A stretch of DNA of 9,365 nucleotides from Fimenecus sp045531435 (GTDB lineage Bacteria; Bacillota; Clostridia; Oscillospirales; Acutalibacteraceae), in NCBI GenBank assembly GCA_045531435.1, contig JAZSDZ010000045.1, forward strand, positions 1 through 9,365. The letters run 5' to 3'. The position numbers and the translations under genes are program-made. Of the stretch, positions 4,898 to 9,365 are shown piece after piece. The notes below the pieces were generated by a model that was given only the letters and a program-made list of their open reading frames with translations, ran no database searches and was not told where the DNA came from. Position 1 is the stretch's first letter. Each line of letters starts with the position of its first letter.

Positions 4898-5003
4898 TAT
4901 TAAGCAACCCCTTTTTCTGCAAGAAATGAATTGTGGTGAAAACCACCATAAAAGGCATACTGTTCAATTCTGCGTGATTTCTAATAAATTTAGTGATATT
5001 CAT
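4878..5003 (-). CDS. 41-aa small ORF leading the second block
   Basis: ATG at 5003 follows GGCGGTGAAGAT, an acceptable ribosome binding site, 27 bases after the terminator U-tract ends. The peptide begins MNITKFIRNH, continues AELNSMPFMVVF and ends KKGLLNIGVDKI, with a weakly hydrophobic centre that is too short for a confident membrane helix. It stops inside the peptidase gene, overlapping it by 20 bases in another frame. Because the peptidase has a weak TTG start whose nearest purine-rich site (AAAAAGGGG) is 10 bases away, translation through this ORF could supply ribosomes to it. I do not recognise the family; it could also be only a leader peptide. Confidence 0.55.
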   Translation of the reverse strand: MNITKFIRNHAELNSMPFMVVFTTIHFLQKKGLLNIGVDKI

Positions 5004-5030
5004 ATCTTCACCGCCTAAAAAAAGGGTAAC

Positions 5031-5069
5031 AAAAAAACAGACCTTTTACAATTAAGTAAAAAGCCTGTT
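5031..5069 (-). terminator. Strong intrinsic terminator after the lysis/regulatory block
   Basis: On the minus strand AACAGGCTTTTTAC (5056-5069) pairs with GTAAAAGGTCTGTT (5036-5049) over 14 positions, two of them G-U wobbles, around the loop TTAATT. A T-tract runs from 5037 down to 5031. It starts 18 bases past the stop of the helix-turn-helix gene. Confidence 0.85.
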
Positions 5070-5086
5070 TTCGTATGTTTTTCGTA

Positions 5087-5299
5087 TTAAATATGTTTAA
5101 TTAGTTTTTCGGTACATTTGTACACAATATTTTTGATGTGCGGAACTGAAACATAATGCTTTTCCGCTAACTGCTCGTAGGTTAAGCCGTTTAATAGGCG
5201 GTCTTTAATAATCTCTCTGTGAGTTTCCTTAAAAATCCACTCATCAATAAGAAAAATCCACTGCGACCTCGATAGGTTAAACCGCTCAATGTTTTTCAT
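5087..5299 (-). CDS. Small helix-turn-helix protein resembling sigma-70 region 4, possible late regulator, about 70 aa
   Basis: The stop is firm but the start is not. ATG at 5299 (MKNIERFNLS) lies 15 bases after GGAGG; a TTG at 5305 has better spacing (9 bases), and an in-frame ATG at 5326 has no ribosome binding site. Residues from 5299 include DEWIFKETHREIIKDRLLNGLTYEQLAEKHYVS, then VPHIKNIVYK. A helix, then GLTYEQLAEK-x-x-x-S, then a recognition helix matches sigma-70 region 4/LuxR-like helix-turn-helix patterns. I recall such 70-80-aa proteins (L-I-D-E-W-I, then R-L-x-x-G-x-T-[YF]-E-x-L-A-E) from clostridial prophages. It may bind DNA or RNA polymerase; targets are unknown. The start overlaps the 3' end of the DUF4406-like gene, and a strong terminator follows. 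Confidence 0.75.
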   Translation of the reverse strand: MKNIERFNLSRSQWIFLIDEWIFKETHREIIKDRLLNGLTYEQLAEKHYVSVPHIKNIVYKCTEKLIKHI

Positions 5300-5591
5300 A
5301 TTCAAGCCATTCAACCTCCATTTCAATCAAATCGGCATAGTCAAGTTCGCGCTTCACGCTTTTGCATAAATCACTTGCAACAATCAACTTGTCGCATATA
5401 TCCATTAAATCACGCTGTAAATCGAACAAAAAGTCATTATCGACTTCTTTTTCGATTAAGTGATAAAAAGCCGTTACAGGGCAAATAAAGCAATCTGTGG
5501 GGTATTTTAACTGCAACTCCCTTGTTATTCTTTTTGCTCTCTGTAAAGTTTTAGGATTTTTATTGATTTTGTGTGAAACATAAACCACCAT
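5286..5591 (-). CDS. DUF4406/nucleoside 2-deoxyribosyltransferase-like protein, 101 aa
   Basis: ATG at 5591 is 2 bases after the stop of the basic peptide and has almost no ribosome binding site, so translational coupling is likely. The N-terminus MVVYVSHKI is a buried beta strand ending in a Ser-His turn, followed by a helix (TLQRAKRITRELQLKYP), a second strand (CFICPVTAF), a helix with DLQRDLMDICDKLIV, then ASDLCKSVKRELDYADL. This matches the order I recall for DUF4406-type phage proteins (YISHP, then SPL-x-AF, then DMCD-x-[LI], then S-x-G-x-x-x-E). That fold is related to nucleoside 2-deoxyribosyltransferases. Here the usual G after S-x is replaced (CKSVKRELDYA), and E82 may be the nucleophile equivalent. 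Enzymatic activity is unproven. Confidence 0.75.
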   Translation of the reverse strand: MVVYVSHKINKNPKTLQRAKRITRELQLKYPTDCFICPVTAFYHLIEKEVDNDFLFDLQRDLMDICDKLIVASDLCKSVKRELDYADLIEMEVEWLEYEKH

Positions 5592-5593
5592 AA

Positions 5594-5692
5594 TTATCTA
5601 CGACGCTTTCTGCGTACCCTTGTACCTTTTGATTTGCCGTTTTTCTTACGGCGAACTCGAGTACCAGTTTTAATTACTCTTATCCTCGCCAT
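5594..5692 (-). CDS. 32-aa highly basic Arg/Lys peptide with a duplicated GTRVRRK motif
   Basis: ATG at 5692 follows GGTGA with an 8-base spacer inside the upstream gene; the stop is TAA at 5594. The start overlaps the membrane-protein gene by 23 bases and 2 bases separate the stop from the DUF4406-like gene. Seventeen of 32 residues are Lys or Arg. The motif GTRVRRK occurs at residues 10-16 and 23-29, and the peptide ends KRRR. Such composition implies binding to nucleic acid, anionic lipid or teichoic acid. I recall short Arg/Thr-rich peptides near lysis genes in clostridial prophages, with no assigned role. Possibilities are a nucleic-acid-binding factor or a membrane-active lysis helper. 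The ORF fits the operon spacing on both sides, supporting reality. Confidence 0.7.
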   Translation of the reverse strand: MARIRVIKTGTRVRRKKNGKSKGTRVRRKRRR

Positions 5693-5954
5693 TTATAATA
5701 TCACCATCGTTGCCGATATAATTAGCGTTACCACCGTCTGCACTATCTACTAAAACTTCTTCATAATAAGTTTCCGAGTAGTCATACTGCATCCAACAGT
5801 ACAGCCAAATGCCGTTGCTTGCAAAAATCATCAAAATTGCAAGAATTAACGCAATCCATAGCCTTTTCGTTGTTCGCTCACAAACAGCGACAGCCAAATC
5901 ATATCCTGTTTTGTTTTCTTTTGTGTTGCAATTATTGCACTTTTTTTCTGCCAT
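5670..5954 (-). CDS. Single-span membrane protein in the lysis block, 94 aa
   Basis: ATG at 5954 follows CAGGAGGTAAATT, a strong ribosome binding site. The N-terminus has a CxxC pair (C6, C9) and charged residues; one hydrophobic helix (about 32-52, LWIALILAILMIFASNGIWLY) follows a basic TTKR, and the C-terminal 40 residues are acidic and Asp/Gly/Asn-rich (YEEVLVDSADGGNANYIG, then NGEDKSN). By the positive-inside rule the tail would be outside the cell. I recall prophage proteins of this plan (Cys-rich start, one span ending WxQYDY, then an Asp/Gly/Asn tail) near holin and lysin genes. It may take part in lysis or in superinfection exclusion; neither is shown by the sequence. Confidence 0.8.
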   Translation of the reverse strand: MAEKKCNNCNTKENKTGYDLAVAVCERTTKRLWIALILAILMIFASNGIWLYCWMQYDYSETYYEEVLVDSADGGNANYIGNDGDIINGEDKSN

Positions 5955-5975
5955 AATTTACCTCCTGAAAATATT

Positions 5976-6209
5976 TTAGAAAAAACCTGATATAAAGCTC
6001 TCTATGACAAGACAAACAACACCAATCAAGATGCCCCAAGTGAGCTTGTTATTTTGATTTTGTTCTTGTCTTAAAAGCCGTATTTCTGTGTTATCATTTG
6101 CAAACTTCTTGTTCACGTTTTCTTGTATTTCTGCACAATCAGATTGCAAAACATATCTATCGTCAAAAACCTTTTTAAGTTCTGTTATATCTTCGTGAGT
6201 AACTGACAT
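5976..6209 (-). CDS. XhlA/holin-like protein: coiled coil plus C-terminal membrane helix, 77 aa
   Basis: ATG at 6209 follows AAAGGGTGG with an 8-base spacer. Residues about 5-52 are a charged, heptad-like helix (THEDITELKKVFDDRYVL, then EIQENVNKKFANDNTEIRLL), and residues about 56-75 form one hydrophobic helix (LTWGILIGVVCLVIESFI) ending GFF. Coiled coil plus C-terminal anchor matches the haemolysin XhlA type, e.g. B. subtilis PBSX XhlA, which works with a holin and an amidase in cell lysis. Its place two genes after the endolysin agrees. It could be the holin itself, an XhlA-like helper or an antiholin; no second classic multi-span holin is visible here. Confidence 0.75.
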   Translation of the reverse strand: MSVTHEDITELKKVFDDRYVLQSDCAEIQENVNKKFANDNTEIRLLRQEQNQNNKLTWGILIGVVCLVIESFISGFF

Positions 6210-6224
6210 TCATAGTACCACCCT

Positions 6225-6329
6225 TTATTTTTTGTCCGTTTGAAGTAAAGCTAAAATTAAAATGCCAAAACTAGCTCCGATTGACAGAGCAGTTGGAATT
6301 ATCCAAAACAAATGACTAATATCAATCAT
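6225..6329 (-). CDS. 34-aa membrane peptide, DUF3789-like
   Basis: ATG at 6329 follows CAGGTG with a 7-base spacer; that site overlaps the stop of the endolysin gene, and TAA is at 6225. The peptide MIDISHLFWIIPTALS is followed by IGASFGILILALLQTDKK. It is a single hydrophobic helix ending in the pattern G-x-x-x-x-x-L-L-Q-x-x-[KR], which I recall as the hallmark of the short phage proteins grouped as DUF3789. Function is unknown; between an endolysin and an XhlA-like gene, a small holin or pinholin-like role is conceivable. Its tight fit (4 bases after the endolysin stop, 15 before the next start) supports reality. Confidence 0.7.
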   Translation of the reverse strand: MIDISHLFWIIPTALSIGASFGILILALLQTDKK

Positions 6330-6333
6330 ACGG

Positions 6334-7182
6334 CTACACCTGTTTATTAAGCCACTTCTGAAAAGCTCTAATCATTTGGCTTGGATTTCCACAAAAGCCG
6401 TCAACAGGGGTTTTTAACCATTTCTGCATAGACTTGATTGTATCAGTATCCATAATGCCTGTGACTTTTGCACCGACTTTCTTCTGAATAGCCTTGATAA
6501 GCTGTGAACCTTTTTTATTTGGCTTTGTTTTCCACTCAAATGTGGTAGCTAATAATCCTGTATTCTTTTCAGCATACTTTTTATTTTGATTTGAAATCTT
6601 GCCGTCAACAGGAGTGCCGAAAACTTCCTGTGCTCTTTTTGTGGTTTCTACACCCCATCTGCCGTCTTCGTCAATCTTCTTTTTGACTACCTTTTCTACC
6701 TTGTAATCAGGTCTTCCTGCACAAGAAATCTGATATGCATAACGAGTTCTACGCATAACTTCTCCGTTGTTGCTTGAACCTGTATTGCCCTCAATAGTGG
6801 TATATGTGCCGTCAGCATTAACCTTTTCAATAATGCCTACGTGGTCGAGGGAGTAACATTCAGGCACCCAACTGGATTTACTGTTAGTCCAATGAAAAAA
6901 AACAATATCACCAACTTTGTAACCGCTTGTAACAAGTCTTTTCTTTTTCTTGAAGTAAGCCCCTTGCTGTCCACAGTTCGCAGTTTTACCGTAAAGCATA
7001 CTAGATGCCTTGAGCTGAGCAAACAACCACTGAATAAAGGTTTCACACCAATGGTAGTTTGTTCCGCTAACCTCTACCCCATAATACCAAGTGTTATATT
7101 TGCATCTGCGATAGTTTGTTGCTTTAACACCAATTTGTTTTCTTGCAAGGCCTAATACCTGTGTCGCTGTAATTTTAGCCAT
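6334..7182 (-). CDS. Phage endolysin: N-terminal CHAP domain with C-terminal wall-binding repeats, 282 aa
   Basis: I choose ATG at 7182 because GGAGG lies 9 bases upstream; the in-frame ATG at 7200 would put that site inside the gene. The CHAP (amidase/endopeptidase) domain spans about residues 1-160: the Cys nucleophile is C46 in HWCETFIQW, the His is H114 in LDHVGII, and the third residue is E131 or N133 in IEGNTG. The KVGDIVFF strand at 89-96 is typical. A linker (about 161-170) leads to two related peptidoglycan-binding-like repeats (about 171-225 and 226-282), each with G-x4-T-x-K-x2-Q and TPVDG (190-194 and 258-262). It cleaves host peptidoglycan at lysis; no signal peptide is seen, so export by a holin is expected. 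The membrane genes that follow complete the lysis block. Confidence 0.92.
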   Translation of the reverse strand: MAKITATQVLGLARKQIGVKATNYRRCKYNTWYYGVEVSGTNYHWCETFIQWLFAQLKASSMLYGKTANCGQQGAYFKKKKRLVTSGYKVGDIVFFHWTNSKSSWVPECYSLDHVGIIEKVNADGTYTTIEGNTGSSNNGEVMRRTRYAYQISCAGRPDYKVEKVVKKKIDEDGRWGVETTKRAQEVFGTPVDGKISNQNKKYAEKNTGLLATTFEWKTKPNKKGSQLIKAIQKKVGAKVTGIMDTDTIKSMQKWLKTPVDGFCGNPSQMIRAFQKWLNKQV

Positions 7183-7186
7183 AATA

Positions 7187-7366
7187 TCATTCCTCCACAT
7201 CTATCATAACATCATAACGCTTAAAAATCAATAGAACATCTTCATTTTTTAGAAGTTTCTGCTGTTGACCTTTGTTTAAAGCATCATATACGATTTGTAA
7301 TGCTGTGGTTGTTTCAGCTTTTGCAATCGCTGTGGACTCTTTCAAATATTCTTTTGTTACAATCAT
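7187..7366 (-). CDS. Small phage hypothetical protein, 59 aa
   Basis: ATG at 7366 overlaps the TGA of the upstream gene in an ATGA junction, so it is almost certainly translated by coupling; it ends with TGA at 7187, 4 bases before the endolysin start, and carries the endolysin ribosome binding site in its last codons. The product (MIVTKEYLKESTAIAKAETTT, then ALQIVYDALNKGQQQKLLKN) is helical and charged, ending RYDVMIDVEE. It has no Cys and no membrane span. I do not recognise a named family with confidence; short proteins at the tail-fibre/lysis junction of Firmicutes phages (XkdX-like position) are common and uncharacterised. Confidence 0.75.
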   Translation of the reverse strand: MIVTKEYLKESTAIAKAETTTALQIVYDALNKGQQQKLLKNEDVLLIFKRYDVMIDVEE

Positions 7367-7626
7367 AATGTCACCCCAAATTCTGCAAGTGCGTTTTGAT
7401 AGTCTTCTGCTGTGGATGTGTATTCGCCATCTACTTCAGACCACAAATCAATTTCATCAAGCATAACATCAACAGCAGGAGTTTCTGTTTCTCCGTTTGT
7501 AAGGAAAGCATCTTCACCCTCTGCAATCAATCGTTTTCTGCTAGGTATATCAGTATCTTTCTTAGGTGTAGGTGTAATGGTTACCTGTCCGTTTTCTTCA
7601 TATCTGTATAAATCAACTATCAGCAT
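7363..7626 (-). CDS. Acidic phage hypothetical protein near tail-fibre genes, 87 aa
   Basis: ATG at 7626 is one base after the stop of the leucine-rich-repeat gene, with AGGTG inside that gene as ribosome binding site. The product begins MLIVDLYRYEENGQVTITP, contains a basic patch (PSRKRLIAEG) and an acidic C-terminal half (VDVMLDEIDLWSEVDGEYTSTAEDYQNALAEFGV). I recall proteins starting LYRYEENG with a D-x-W-x-E-V-D motif just after the tail fibre in clostridial prophages. The function is unknown; a fibre-assembly accessory is plausible from location only. The ATGA overlap with the next gene shows this is one translational unit. Confidence 0.8.
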   Translation of the reverse strand: MLIVDLYRYEENGQVTITPTPKKDTDIPSRKRLIAEGEDAFLTNGETETPAVDVMLDEIDLWSEVDGEYTSTAEDYQNALAEFGVTL

Positions 7627-7627
7627 A

Positions 7628-8308
7628 TTACACCTCCGAAACTATAGGATTGTGGTTTTCATCAAACTGCGTATTGTAGTGGATTGTTGCGTTAGTAGCT
7701 CCCCAAGGAGCGCCTGCAACTTCACCCTCTGCCCAAGCAACATATAAGTTAGTAAGATTTGTGCAATTACCAAAAGCAGTAGCATTAAGCGTGGTAGGAT
7801 TCTTGTATAAATTTACGCTTGTTAATCCTTTGCAACCATAAAATGAATATTGTTGTACAACATCTAAATTAGGCATATAAGGAATTTCTGTTAAAGCCTC
7901 ACACCCTCTGAACGCACCATTAATAGTAGTGATTTCTGTTAAGTCACCGTGTATAGTTGACAGCCTTATACAATTCCAAAATGTATTTGTTAATCCCGTA
8001 ATACTATTTGGCAAATAAACTTCTTCTAAATGTAGAAAAAAACTTTCGCTGAGATATATTGACGGATTATAAAAAGCATAACTCATAACACTTTTTTTGG
8101 CATTACCATAGTTGGCTATCAAACTTCCTAGTGACCTAACATCGGCTACTTTTGGAAATTTACCTGAGCCCACTACAGTCGTAAAATCAGAATATTTAAC
8201 TCCAACAAACTCCTCACTGCTACCCTCAGCTTTGCCTTTTTCATAGCCTGCATCAAATACTTTCTGCTCGTTTTCAGCAATAGTCTGTAGCTTTTCCGCT
8301 ATACTCAT
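7628..8308 (-). CDS. BspA-type leucine-rich-repeat protein, likely tail-associated, 226 aa
   Basis: ATG at 8308 overlaps the upstream TGA (ATGA). Residues 1-30 are a charged coiled-coil-like helix (SIAEKLQTIAENEQKVFDAG, then YEKGKAEG), which I recall as the N-terminal attachment segment of many phage tail-tip proteins. From about 90 to 190 there are four repeats of about 23 residues, each ending in the BspA/LRR_5 motif x-F-x-x-C-x-x-L: TFWNCIRL, AFRGCEAL, SFYGCKGL and AFGNCTNL. The end (GAPWGATNATIHYN) is a familiar cap of such proteins. BspA-like repeats mediate adhesion in bacterial surface proteins. Here the protein is probably a fibre or receptor-binding accessory on the tail. No signal peptide or wall anchor is present, supporting a virion rather than host-surface role. 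Confidence 0.85.
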   Translation of the reverse strand: MSIAEKLQTIAENEQKVFDAGYEKGKAEGSSEEFVGVKYSDFTTVVGSGKFPKVADVRSLGSLIANYGNAKKSVMSYAFYNPSIYLSESFFLHLEEVYLPNSITGLTNTFWNCIRLSTIHGDLTEITTINGAFRGCEALTEIPYMPNLDVVQQYSFYGCKGLTSVNLYKNPTTLNATAFGNCTNLTNLYVAWAEGEVAGAPWGATNATIHYNTQFDENHNPIVSEV

Positions 8309-9330
8309 TCAGTAACACCCCCTATAAGGTTTTCCTGAATTGCTATGATATTGTCGAGGGCAGTTTCAACATCACCGACCAAGTTGTCCACATAAGACTT
8401 CTCTGCTTTGAGTTCTAATTTCTCGCCAAATTCCTCAGCCATAAAATTTATAGCATCGTGCACACATTTAACGCTTGCTATTTTGTCGCCGTTTGTTAGA
8501 TTGCCCTCATCGTCAAACTCAACCTCGTCAGCTATGTCGGCTTTTGTGAGGGCATTTAATGCGGTTATGAGGTCATTAACGGTAATATCTTTATTAAGTC
8601 GTAAGCCCGCGATACTCAAAAGAGAATTTACATAACTTAACTCTTTCCAAAAATATAAACCGTCTGACGGGTTTAGATAACACATCACTAAAACCTCAGC
8701 AAGATAGAAAGTGTTCCCGCTTGTTTTTTCCACAGTAGTAAGCGCAATTTCTCCCACCTTACCCACTGTTGAGCTTGTTGGATAACTATCGAGTTTTCGT
8801 ATTGTCGCATTCGGAGGATTTTCCGCTTTCGCCCAATCTGGTACAGTTGGGTCTGTTTCCTCAAATGTTCCACCGCCACCACTTGCGATTTCAATCCAAT
8901 TATAACCCGATAAAGTTCGTTTATCGCAATAATATAATGAGTTTGTGGTAGTATCAATCCAAAAGGTGTTTTCATCGCCATTGTTTGGTGTTGGTGATTT
9001 AGTTTCAACAACTACATTTGCCACGCTTAAAGCTTCAGCTAAATCTTCAGTCAAAATATTTTCGGACAGAGATAGCCCTGCAATAGTTCTAGTTACTTTA
9101 ACAAAATCGCTAGTATCAACATATTCGGCTATTTTTTCCCATTTCATATTATCAGTCTGCACGTGAGTACAAAGATAAAAGGCTTTTTCTGTTATAGCAC
9201 AATATAATTGCTTTAGTTCACCCGATGTTGATGCTGTAGGAGCTTTACTTCCTGTCAATAAAGGTCTTTTTGCCACATATTCTATATCTTTAGCACTAAC
9301 ATCAATAGCAACATTTTCAAATTCAGCCAA
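8305..9330 (-). CDS. Modular tail-fibre/baseplate-like protein, 341 aa, TTG start
   Basis: The best start is TTG at 9330 (AEFENVAID after the initiator), 6 bases after AGAGGTG. A GTG at 9339 lies inside that site and would add three residues. The N-terminus precedes a beta-rich module with AFYLCTHV (51-58) and KWEKIA. A related module (113-150) has NTFWIDTTTNSLYYC and WIEIASGGGG, followed by EETDPTVPDWAKAENPP (157-173), a linker I recall from many Firmicutes tail proteins. A third module has YFWKELS. A roughly 20-residue IAGL repeat occurs twice (83-102 and 240-259). The C-terminus (about 286-341) is a coiled coil ending VETALDNIIAIQENLIGG, typical of trimeric fibres. It probably carries or positions receptor-binding parts of the virion. 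Confidence 0.85.
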   Translation of the reverse strand: MAEFENVAIDVSAKDIEYVAKRPLLTGSKAPTASTSGELKQLYCAITEKAFYLCTHVQTDNMKWEKIAEYVDTSDFVKVTRTIAGLSLSENILTEDLAEALSVANVVVETKSPTPNNGDENTFWIDTTTNSLYYCDKRTLSGYNWIEIASGGGGTFEETDPTVPDWAKAENPPNATIRKLDSYPTSSTVGKVGEIALTTVEKTSGNTFYLAEVLVMCYLNPSDGLYFWKELSYVNSLLSIAGLRLNKDITVNDLITALNALTKADIADEVEFDDEGNLTNGDKIASVKCVHDAINFMAEEFGEKLELKAEKSYVDNLVGDVETALDNIIAIQENLIGGVTE

Positions 9331-9365
9331 TATAATCACCTCTTACAATTAATTTTTTATTGTTT

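Noticed and set aside
6841..7155. Open plus-strand frame of 104 aa
   Set aside because: It is antisense to the CHAP domain of the endolysin, whose catalytic motifs are intact; it has no ribosome binding site.
7412..7747. Open plus-strand frame of 111 aa
   Set aside because: It spans the junction of two coupled minus-strand genes and lacks a plausible start region.
8688..9011. Second minus-strand frame of 107 aa inside the tail-fibre gene
   Set aside because: The main frame carries recognisable tail-module motifs throughout, so this one is a shadow.
1..9365. Stop-codon recoding (phages of gut bacteria sometimes reassign TAG or TGA)
   Set aside because: TAG ends the endolysin and zinc-ribbon genes and TGA ends several others at sensible boundaries with coupled starts, so the standard code fits.
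1..9365. tRNA genes, insertion sequences, attachment sites or a diversity-generating retroelement
   Set aside because: I saw no cloverleaf, transposase, integrase, reverse transcriptase or template/variable repeat pair. Absence is by eye only.

Overview
The window looks like part of a tailed-phage or prophage genome from a low-GC Firmicutes host, most likely a clostridial (Clostridia-class) anaerobe. The evidence is AT-rich DNA, strong AGGAGG-type ribosome binding sites before most genes, very tight gene packing with ATGA-type or 1-base junctions, and protein families I recall from prophages of Clostridia. All genes I accept lie on the minus strand, so transcription runs from the right edge (9365) to the left edge (1). 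TAG, TGA and TAA all act as stops, so the standard bacterial code fits. The host assignment is inference; no host gene, attachment site or integrase is visible.

Right part (9330 to 5087), end of the late region: a modular tail-fibre/baseplate-like protein (8305-9330), a BspA-type leucine-rich-repeat protein (7628-8308), two small proteins of unknown role (7363-7626 and 7187-7366), then a lysis-type block. That block holds a CHAP endolysin (6334-7182), a 34-aa DUF3789-like membrane peptide (6225-6329), an XhlA/holin-like protein (5976-6209), a one-helix membrane protein (5670-5954) and a 32-aa extremely basic peptide (5594-5692). It is followed by a DUF4406-like protein (5286-5591), a small helix-turn-helix protein resembling sigma-70 region 4 (5087-5299), and a strong intrinsic terminator (5031-5069).

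Middle part (5003 to 1399), a second block: a 41-aa ORF, a papain/C39-like cysteine peptidase with a TTG start, a Tyr/Pro/Gln-rich protein with a C-terminal coiled coil, a 70-aa protein, a Gly/Asn/Cys-rich protein with a hydrophobic segment, a Cys-rich beta-type protein, a Gly/Ser/Tyr/Arg low-complexity protein, and a 107-aa helical protein. I recall relatives of most of these as conserved uncharacterised prophage proteins, but I know no assigned function. Three RNA hairpins fill the gap between the two Cys-rich genes. The block ends at a second intrinsic terminator (1357-1392). It is the best candidate here for an undescribed system.

Left part (1315 to 1), start of what looks like the early region: a consensus sigma-A promoter (TTGACA, 17-bp spacer, TATAAT) with an AT-rich upstream tract and an inverted repeat in the spacer that could be a repressor operator. 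It drives a coupled operon: a 128-aa hypothetical, a double zinc-ribbon protein, a ribbon-helix-helix protein, a 39-aa membrane peptide, and the first 16 codons of a probable RecE-like PD-(D/E)XK exonuclease cut by the window edge. The window therefore spans a late-to-early boundary in which both regions run in the same direction. No gap longer than 170 bases lacks a gene; the largest (1232-1398) holds the terminator, promoter and leader.
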